Position numbers and translations under genes: made by a program. The notes under the pieces are model-generated. The model did not search any database and had not been told where the DNA came from. It saw nothing but the letters and a program-made list of their open reading frames with translations. DNA of 64,000 nt from Pseudomonas sp. ATCC 13867. Its GTDB lineage: Bacteria > Pseudomonadota > Gammaproteobacteria > Pseudomonadales > Pseudomonadaceae. Of this stretch, positions 58,817 through 64,000 are shown piece after piece; within the stretch, counting starts at the first letter, position 1; every line of letters starts with the position of its first letter. The stretch lies in assembly GCF_000349845.1 (NCBI RefSeq), contig NC_020829.1, positions 5,587,001-5,651,000 on the forward strand, given 5' to 3'.

Positions 58817-59295
58817 CGACGTTCGACCGGCAGGCCGATGGTGCGCCCGACGTAGTCCGGGCGCGGCAACGAGCGATGGGCTTCGGCCAGCGCCAGCACG
58901 CGCTCCAGCACCAGGCCTTCGAAGGGCGCCGAGCGCGCGCCGCCTTCGAGGTTCACGTGCAGCAGCATCTGCTCGCTGGCGGCCAGGGCGAGGTCTTCGT
59001 TGGCGCGGTGCAGGCTGTGGAAAACCTGCAGGCGCTTGCGGTCGTGGGCGATCAGCTGGGTGCGCACTTCAACTTTCTCGCCTTCCTTCACCTCGTGCAG
59101 GTAGTTGAGGTGCACTTCGAGGGTGAACAGCGAGTCGTTGGTCGCCGCGCGGTGTTCGGCGTCGAGGCCGAGGTGGTCCATCAGCGCGTCGGTGGCATGG
59201 CTGAACAGCAGCAGGTAGAAGGCATCGCGCAGGTGGCCGTTGTAGTCGGTCCACTCGGCGAGGATGGGGGTTTCCCAGGTTTTCAGGGCGTGCAT
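58813..59295 (-). CDS. cdhB: Betainyl-CoA thioesterase CdhB
   Basis: 160 residues with hot-dog fold: EWTDYNGHLRDAFYLLLFSHATDALMDHLGL (Asp/Asn-containing 4HBT motif near residue 17), then TLEVHLNYLHEVKEGEKVEVRTQLI. It hydrolyses betainyl-CoA to glycine betaine and CoA, the last step from carnitine. It is between cdhA and the hydrolase gene, matching PA5385. Confidence 0.9.
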   Translation of the reverse strand: MHALKTWETPILAEWTDYNGHLRDAFYLLLFSHATDALMDHLGLDAEHRAATNDSLFTLEVHLNYLHEVKEGEKVEVRTQLIAHDRKRLQVFHSLHRANEDLALAASEQMLLHVNLEGGARSAPFEGLVLERVLALAEAHRSLPRPDYVGRTIGLPVERR

Positions 59296-59313
59296 GGCGC
59301 GGCTTCCGTGAGG

Positions 59314-59348
59314 CCCTCACCCCAGCCCTCTCCCGGAGGAAGAGGGGG
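59314..59348. repeat. CCCTC...GAGGG palindromic repeat 3
   Basis: Third copy, between cdhA and cdhB inside the operon. Confidence 0.75.
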
Positions 59349-59377
59349 CGGTTCGGAGCGGGTGATGAACCGTGAGG

Positions 59378-60343
59378 TTAGTCGGCGAAGGCGAAGCCGT
59401 GTTCCGACTTGGTGTCCCTGATGGCGCCAAGCACCGCCAGCAGGCAGTCGTCGCGGTAGCGTTCCAGCTCGGCGATGCTGCGGCTGCCCTGCTGCTCGGC
59501 GGTGCCTTCCACCACGCGGTCGATCAGGGTGTCGGTCAGCTCGGGGGCCGGCAGGTAGGTCCAGGGCAATTGCAGCGCCGGGCCGAACTGCGCCATGAAG
59601 TGGCGCATCCCGGCATTGCCGCCGGCCAGGGTGTAGGTGAGGAAGGTGCCCATGAAGGACCAGCGCAGGCCGGCGCCGAAGCGGATGGCGTCGTCGATCT
59701 CGCCGGTGCTGGCGACGCCGTCGTTGACCAGGTGCAGGGCTTCGCGCCAGAGGGCTTCGAGCAGGCGGTCGGCGATGAAGCCGGGCACTTCCTTGCGCAC
59801 GTGCAGCGGGCGCATGCCGAGGGATTCGTAGACCTGGATGGCAGCCTGGATGGCTTCCGGCGCGGTCTTCGCGCCGCCCACCACTTCCACCAGCGGCAGC
59901 AGGTAGACCGGGTTGAACGGGTGGCCGACCACGCAGCGCTCGGGGTGCGTGGCGTCGGCGTAGAACTCGCTGGGCAGCAGGCCCGAGGTGCTGGAGCCGA
60001 TCAGGGCGTTGGGCTTGGCGGCGGCACTGATCCTGGCGTGCAGCTCGCATTTCAGGTCGAGGCGTTCGGGGGCGCTTTCCTGGATGAAGTCGGCGTCGCG
60101 CACGCACTCCTCGACGGTGGCGACGAAGCGCAGGCGATCGGGCGACGCGCCGGGGACGAGGCCGGCCTTTTCCAGCGCCGGCCAGGCGTTGGCGATGCGC
60201 GCGCGCAGCGCGGCTTCGGCGCCGGGAGCCGGGTCCCAGGCGATGACGTCGAGGCCGTGGGCCAGGGCGCGGGCGACCCAGCCGCTGCCGATGACGCCGC
60301 TGCCGAGGGCGGCGAAGGTCTTGATGTGGGTGATGAAGGACAT
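59378..60343 (-). CDS. cdhA: L-carnitine dehydrogenase CdhA
   Basis: 321 residues from [37 protein letters not shown], with NAD-binding GSGVIGSG. The 3-hydroxyacyl-CoA-dehydrogenase-like core has [27 protein letters not shown] and [18 protein letters not shown]. It oxidises L-carnitine to 3-dehydrocarnitine with NAD. Length is as for known carnitine dehydrogenases. It is placed between cdhC and cdhB as in PA5386. Confidence 0.93.
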   Translation of the reverse strand: MSFITHIKTFAALGSGVIGSGWVARALAHGLDVIAWDPAPGAEAALRARIANAWPALEKAGLVPGASPDRLRFVATVEECVRDADFIQESAPERLDLKCELHARISAAAKPNALIGSSTSGLLPSEFYADATHPERCVVGHPFNPVYLLPLVEVVGGAKTAPEAIQAAIQVYESLGMRPLHVRKEVPGFIADRLLEALWREALHLVNDGVASTGEIDDAIRFGAGLRWSFMGTFLTYTLAGGNAGMRHFMAQFGPALQLPWTYLPAPELTDTLIDRVVEGTAEQQGSRSIAELERYRDDCLLAVLGAIRDTKSEHGFAFAD

Positions 60344-60379
60344 GGAAAGCGCTCCAACGAATAGGGGCATGGGCTTTTC

Positions 60380-60446
60380 GTAGGAGCGGGCTTGCTTGCG
60401 AACAGGGTCCGCAGCAGGGCTGGTTCGCGAGCAAGCTCGCTCCTAC
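60380..60446. repeat. REP inverted pair 6
   Basis: Facing REP cores between cdhC and cdhA (one core variant, GTAGGAGCGGGCTTGCTTGC). Confidence 0.88.
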
Positions 60447-60455
60447 AGTTCAGGA

Positions 60456-61340
60456 TCAACGGGCCTTGAGGTTCATCTTCTTGCGCCCCTCGGCCGGGCT
60501 CAGGGCGCGGCCGCCCAGGCGCTCGATGATCTCGATGGCGCGCTCCACCAGTTGGCCGTTGCTGGCGTGCACGCCACGGTCGAGCCAGATGTTGTCCTCC
60601 AAGCCGACCCGCACGTTGCCGCCCAGCAGCATGGCCTGGGCGACCATCGGCATCTGCGAGCGGCCGATGCCGAAGCCGGCCCAGGTGAGGCCTGGCGGCA
60701 GGTTGTCGGCCATCGCCTTCATGGTGGTGGTGTCCGCCGGGGCGCCCCACGGAATCCCCAGGCAGATCTGGATCAACGGGTCCTCCAGCAAGCCCTCCTT
60801 GAGCATCTGCTTGGCGAACCAGAGGTGTCCGGTGTCGAAGATTTCCAGCTCGGCCTTCACCCCCAGCTCGGTGATGCGCCTGGCGCCGGCACGCAGTTGG
60901 GCCGGGGTGGAGACGTAGATGAAGTCACCGTCGCCGAAGTTCAGGGTGCCGCAGTCCAGGGTGCAGATTTCCGGCAGCAACGCCTCGACGTGGGCCAGGC
61001 GCTCGATCGGACCGACCAGGTCGGTGCCGGCGCCGAACTCCAACGGCCGCTCGCCCTTGCCGATCTCCAGGTCGCCACCCATGCCGGCGGTGAGGTTGAT
61101 AATGACGTCGGTGTCGCTCTCGCGGATGCGCTCGACCACTTCGCGGTAGAGGTTCACGTCGCGGCTGGGCTTGCCGGTCTGCGGGTCGCGCACGTGGCAG
61201 TGGGCGACGGTGGCGCCGGCTTTGGCAGCCTCGATGGCGGCGGCGGCGATTTCCTTGGGCGTGACGGGAATGGCCGGGTGCTTGCCGACGGTGTCGCCGG
61301 CGCCGGTCACTGCGCAGGTGACGATGACTTCGTAGTTCAC
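60456..61340 (-). CDS. cdhC: 3-dehydrocarnitine cleavage enzyme CdhC (BKACE family)
   Basis: 294 residues of the beta-keto acid cleavage family (DUF849). [32 protein letters not shown] opens the barrel; zinc-binding His residues are in [17 protein letters not shown] (about 46-62), and the substrate segment is [13 protein letters not shown]. With acetyl-CoA it converts 3-dehydrocarnitine to betainyl-CoA and acetoacetate. It follows caiX and precedes cdhA, like PA5387. Confidence 0.92.
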   Translation of the reverse strand: MNYEVIVTCAVTGAGDTVGKHPAIPVTPKEIAAAAIEAAKAGATVAHCHVRDPQTGKPSRDVNLYREVVERIRESDTDVIINLTAGMGGDLEIGKGERPLEFGAGTDLVGPIERLAHVEALLPEICTLDCGTLNFGDGDFIYVSTPAQLRAGARRITELGVKAELEIFDTGHLWFAKQMLKEGLLEDPLIQICLGIPWGAPADTTTMKAMADNLPPGLTWAGFGIGRSQMPMVAQAMLLGGNVRVGLEDNIWLDRGVHASNGQLVERAIEIIERLGGRALSPAEGRKKMNLKAR

Positions 61341-61412
61341 GGTGGTACTCCTTCGTGTGGGCGAGCGGAACCCCTGCGCGGCGGGGCACAGGGCGTCCTG
61401 TAGGGGGAGGGG

Positions 61413-62351
61413 TTACTCGAGCGAGGCCCAGACGGCGGCGAGGCCATCCTTGCCATCGAAGGTGGTCACGCCGTCGAGCCACTTCCGCAGGGGCTCGGGA
61501 TGCGCCTTGAGCCACGCCCTGGCGGCATCCACCGGCGGCGTGCGACTCAGGATCGGTTCCATCACCTGGCTGACCTGCTCGCTGCTGAAGCTCAGGTTGT
61601 GCAGCAGCCTGGCGACGTTGCCGCACTGCTGCTGGTAGCCGCCGGCAGTCATGATGGAGACGGTGGCGGCACCCTCGTTGGGGCCGAACACATCGTCGCT
61701 GCCGGTGAGGTATTTCATGTCGATCTGCAGGTTCATCGGGTGCGGTTTCCAACCGAAGAACACCACCCACTGCTTGCGCTTGATGGCGCGCTTGACCGCG
61801 GTGAGCATGCCGGCCTCGCTGGATTCGACGACCTGGAAGCCCTTCAGGCCGAACTGGTCCTTGGCGATCATGGCGGCGGTGATGCGATTGGAGCCGCTGC
61901 CCGGCTCGATCAGGTAGATCTTGTTGCCCAACTGGTCCCTGAATTTCGCGATGTCGGCGAAGGTTTTCAGGCCGCCGTCGTAGACGTAGGCCGGCACGGC
62001 ATAGGTGGACTGCGCATCGGCCAGGGTGGGCGGGGTGATGACGTCGATCTGCTGCTTGTCGAGGTAGGGCTTGGCGACCGGTTGCATGGTCGGCTGCCAG
62101 TAGCCGAGGAAGAGGTCCAGCTGCTTGTCGGCCATGCCGGCCAGGATGATCTGTTGCGAGGCGCTGGTCTGCTTGACCTGGTAGCCCAGGCCGTCGAGCA
62201 CCGCTTCGGCGACGGCGCTGCTGGCCACCACATCCGTCCAGTTCACCGAACCCATGCGCACGTTCTGGCACTGCGCGGGCTCGGCGGCCCAGGTGGCGTT
62301 GGCGGCGACTAACAGCGCTGCGCAGCCGACCGCTTTGATCGATAGCTTCAT
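61413..62351 (-). CDS. caiX: Carnitine periplasmic binding protein CaiX
   Basis: 312 residues with signal peptide MKLSIKAVGCAALLVAANATWAAE. It is an OpuAC-family paralogue of CbcX (VRMGSVNWTDVVASSAVAEAVLDGLGYQV; FFGWKPHPMNLQIDMKYLTGSDDVFGPNEGAA). It delivers carnitine to the cbcWV core transporter. No permease is adjacent, consistent with sharing of CbcWV. It is the first gene of the caiX-cdhCAB operon, divergent from cdhR, matching PA5388. Confidence 0.92.
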   Translation of the reverse strand: MKLSIKAVGCAALLVAANATWAAEPAQCQNVRMGSVNWTDVVASSAVAEAVLDGLGYQVKQTSASQQIILAGMADKQLDLFLGYWQPTMQPVAKPYLDKQQIDVITPPTLADAQSTYAVPAYVYDGGLKTFADIAKFRDQLGNKIYLIEPGSGSNRITAAMIAKDQFGLKGFQVVESSEAGMLTAVKRAIKRKQWVVFFGWKPHPMNLQIDMKYLTGSDDVFGPNEGAATVSIMTAGGYQQQCGNVARLLHNLSFSSEQVSQVMEPILSRTPPVDAARAWLKAHPEPLRKWLDGVTTFDGKDGLAAVWASLE

Positions 62352-62465
62352 GACATCTCCCACAAGGCCTTTGCGGCGTTGGTTATCGTTGTTTTTGTCA
62401 TGCGGTCCCTCACGGGGGACTGGTCTTCACGTTACGCAGCGCCAGGCCGGGCGAATCGCACTGGT

Positions 62466-62492
62466 GCGACCTGCTCTTGCACGGTAGCGACC
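62466..62492. promoter_or_regulatory. Paired GCGACC repeats at 21-bp spacing, probable CdhR/GbdR site
   Basis: GCGACC at 62466-62471 and 62487-62492 are direct repeats at two-turn spacing in the caiX-cdhR divergent region. The core resembles the TGCGAC repeats upstream of cbcX. Confidence 0.55.
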
Positions 62493-62574
62493 TCCCCGAT
62501 TGCCAGTGCCGGCCAATTGCACTATGCCAATCGAACGCCACCCGACCGCCGCCCCGAATCGCACGGTATCCGCC

Positions 62575-63585
62575 ATGTCCCAAGACTTCTGGTTCCTGCT
62601 GTTGCCCGGCTTTTCCGTGATGGGTTTCGTCTCCGCCGTGGAGCCGCTGCGGGTGGCCAACCGCTTTCGCGGCGAGCTGTACCGCTGGCACCTGATGAGT
62701 CTGGACGGCGGTCCGGTATTGGCCAGCAATGGCATGTCGATGAACGCCGACAGCGGCCTGGAGGCACTCAAGCCGGGCGATACGCTGCTGCTGGTGGCCG
62801 GTTTCGAGCCGCTGCGCGCCAGCACCCCGGCGCTGCTGCACTGGCTGCGCCGGCTCGACCGCGCCGGCGTGATCCTGGGCGGCATCGACACCGGCAGCTT
62901 CGTGCTGGCCGAGGCCGGACTGCTGGCGCGCCAGCGCTGCACGGTGCACTGGGAGGCGCTGGAGGCCTTTCGGGAAACCTATCCACAGGTGCAGGCGACC
63001 CAGGAGCTGTTCGAGATCGACGGGCCGCGCATCACCTGCGCCGGCGGCACCGCGTCCATCGACCTGATGCTCGACCTGATCGCCCAGGACCACGGCCCGG
63101 CGCTGGCGGTGCAGGTATCCGAGCAGTTCGTGGTCAGCCGCATCCGCACCCGCCAGGACCACCAGCGCTTGCAGGTGGCCAGCCGCTATGGGGTGAGCAA
63201 TCGCAAGCTGGCGCGGGTGATCGACGAGATGGAGCGCCACACCGAGCCGCCGCTCTCCACGCTGGAACTGGCGGAGCACATCCGGGTCAGCCGGCGCCAG
63301 TTGGAGCGCCTGTTCCGCCTGCACCTGCAGGACACCCCGTCGAACTTCTACCTCGGCCTGCGCCTGGACAAGGCGCGCCAACTGCTGCGGCAAACCGACA
63401 TGAGCGTGCTGGAGATCGGCGTGGCCTGCGGCTTCGAGACGCCGTCGTACCTGTCGCGCAGCTACCGGGCGAAGTTCGGGGTATGTCCGAGCCAGGACCG
63501 GGCGGGATTGCGCAAGGTGGCGGGCAGTCATGACGTTGCGGCCAAGAGCCCCTCTCCCCAGCCCTCCCCTGAAGGGAGAGGGTAA
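62575..63585 (+). CDS. cdhR: AraC-family carnitine regulator CdhR
   Basis: 336 residues from MSQDFWFLLLPGFSVMGFVSAVEPLRVANRFRGELYRWHL; upstream ATGs at 62500 and 62524 would add non-family residues. N-terminal DJ-1/PfpI-like sensor domain (GGIDTGSFVLAEAGLLA), C-terminal AraC helix-turn-helix pair (STLELAEHIRVSRRQLERLFRLHL; SVLEIGVACGFETPSYLSRSYRAKFG). It activates the divergent caiX-cdhCAB operon in the presence of carnitine (PA5389). The last 12 codons, SPSPQPSPEGRG, are encoded by a CCCTC-type repeat and look like a recent extension. Confidence 0.92.
   Translation: MSQDFWFLLLPGFSVMGFVSAVEPLRVANRFRGELYRWHLMSLDGGPVLASNGMSMNADSGLEALKPGDTLLLVAGFEPLRASTPALLHWLRRLDRAGVILGGIDTGSFVLAEAGLLARQRCTVHWEALEAFRETYPQVQATQELFEIDGPRITCAGGTASIDLMLDLIAQDHGPALAVQVSEQFVVSRIRTRQDHQRLQVASRYGVSNRKLARVIDEMERHTEPPLSTLELAEHIRVSRRQLERLFRLHLQDTPSNFYLGLRLDKARQLLRQTDMSVLEIGVACGFETPSYLSRSYRAKFGVCPSQDRAGLRKVAGSHDVAAKSPSPQPSPEGRG
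63549..63582. repeat. CCCTC...GAGGG palindromic repeat 4, coding the CdhR end
   Basis: Fourth copy, overlapping the 3' end of cdhR and supplying its final codons and nearly the stop. Confidence 0.7.
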
Positions 63586-63655
63586 TCTCAGCCACGAACG
63601 CTCAGAGAAGGACAGTAGCTCCTATTAATGGGGCTCAATTGCCGAGGCCGATACT

Positions 63656-63733
63656 GTAGGAGCGAGCTTGCTCGCGAACCGCCCAGCACCGGAGCTTTCT
63701 GCGAACCCCGTTCGCGAGCAAGCTCGCTCCTAC
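63656..63733. repeat. REP inverted pair 7
   Basis: Facing REP cores in the gap between cdhR and the last gene. The rest of 63586-63853 shows no gene. Confidence 0.9.
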
Positions 63734-63853
63734 AGAACAACAAGAACGTCGTTTCACTATTGGCAATATCTGTGGGATCGCCGTCATTTACCTCAACCGG
63801 GGCCGGGCGGAGTATGGAGACCAGCTTCCAGCCTCACTGTCTTGGAGACCACC

Positions 63854-64000
63854 ATGAACGAAGCCCGTCCCCCTCTCCCACCCTTCACCCGGGAAACCGC
63901 CATCCAGAAAGTCCGCCTCGCCGAGGACGGCTGGAACAGCCGCGATCCGCAGCGCGTTTCGCTGGCCTACAGCCCGGACAGCCGCTGGCGCAACCGTGCG
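63854..64000 (+). CDS. SnoaL-like (DUF1348, NTF2-fold) protein, 3' end outside window
   Basis: 49 codons visible: [49 protein letters not shown]. This is the typical beginning of the DUF1348 nuclear-transport-factor-2-like family of about 150-160 residues, small-molecule-binding alpha+beta proteins without a settled function. GGAG lies nine bases before the ATG. The gene continues beyond the window. Confidence 0.8.
   Translation, partial: MNEARPPLPPFTRETAIQKVRLAEDGWNSRDPQRVSLAYSPDSRWRNRA

Noticed and set aside
1..64000. tRNA, rRNA, complete prophage or conjugative element
   Set aside because: No cloverleaf, ribosomal sequence, integrase, capsid or transfer gene was recognised; the accessory region is explained by CDI, toxin-antitoxin and IS5 sequences.

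Overview
The window is high-GC DNA from a Pseudomonas, most likely of the P. aeruginosa / nitroreducens / citronellolis side of the genus. The evidence is the GC-rich coding pattern, many copies of a typical Pseudomonas REP element, and gene sets that match from memory the P. aeruginosa aruRS-aruIH locus (PA4975-PA4983) and the choline/betaine/carnitine locus (PA5376-PA5389). In this strain the two loci lie within a few kb of each other.

Region 1 (1-6.3 kb): dctB-dctD two-component pair, an integral membrane protein, a small secreted protein, a LysR regulator and two intergenic stretches that look like small RNA genes. Region 2 (6.3-23.8 kb): arginine transaminase locus. An enoyl-CoA hydratase, acyl-CoA dehydrogenase, ADP-forming acyl-CoA ligase, aruI, aruH, aldehyde dehydrogenase and quinone reductase form one minus-strand run. 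An XRE-cupin regulator, class II aldolase and DapA-like lyase, an amino acid permease, and the aruR / binding protein / aruS signalling genes complete it. Together they suggest arginine -> 2-ketoarginine -> 4-guanidinobutyraldehyde -> 4-guanidinobutyrate, possibly followed by CoA activation. Region 3 (23.8-29.7 kb): TetR regulator, polyamine-type binding protein, class III aminotransferase, LuxR regulator and a secreted alpha/beta hydrolase.

Region 4 (29.8-36.7 kb): cbcXWV quaternary-amine ABC importer, a decayed paralogue of its binding protein, sdaB serine dehydratase and gbdR. It continues at 57.9-63.6 kb with a hydrolase, cdhB, cdhA, cdhC, caiX and the divergent regulator cdhR (carnitine to glycine betaine). 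Betaine enters the glycine/serine route that ends at SdaB.

Region 5 (36.8-57.2 kb) separates the two halves of the carnitine/betaine locus and is accessory DNA. It holds a HigBA-type toxin-antitoxin pair and a contact-dependent inhibition (CDI) two-partner secretion locus: a roughly 3434-residue CdiA with a deaminase-like C-terminal toxin, its immunity candidate, and a CdiB that appears disrupted by an internal deletion with frameshift. Downstream are an orphan CdiA C-terminal module with a nuclease-like toxin and its own immunity candidate, at least two further CdiA fragments (one cut by an IS5-family element with a 4-bp target duplication), a duplicated antitoxin 3' end and a truncated CsrA-like gene. 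Almost every junction among these pieces carries the same GGGGACAGATTTATTTT-type hairpin sequence. This CDI cassette array is the most unusual part of the window.

The window ends inside a DUF1348-type SnoaL-like gene. No tRNA, rRNA or CRISPR array was seen.
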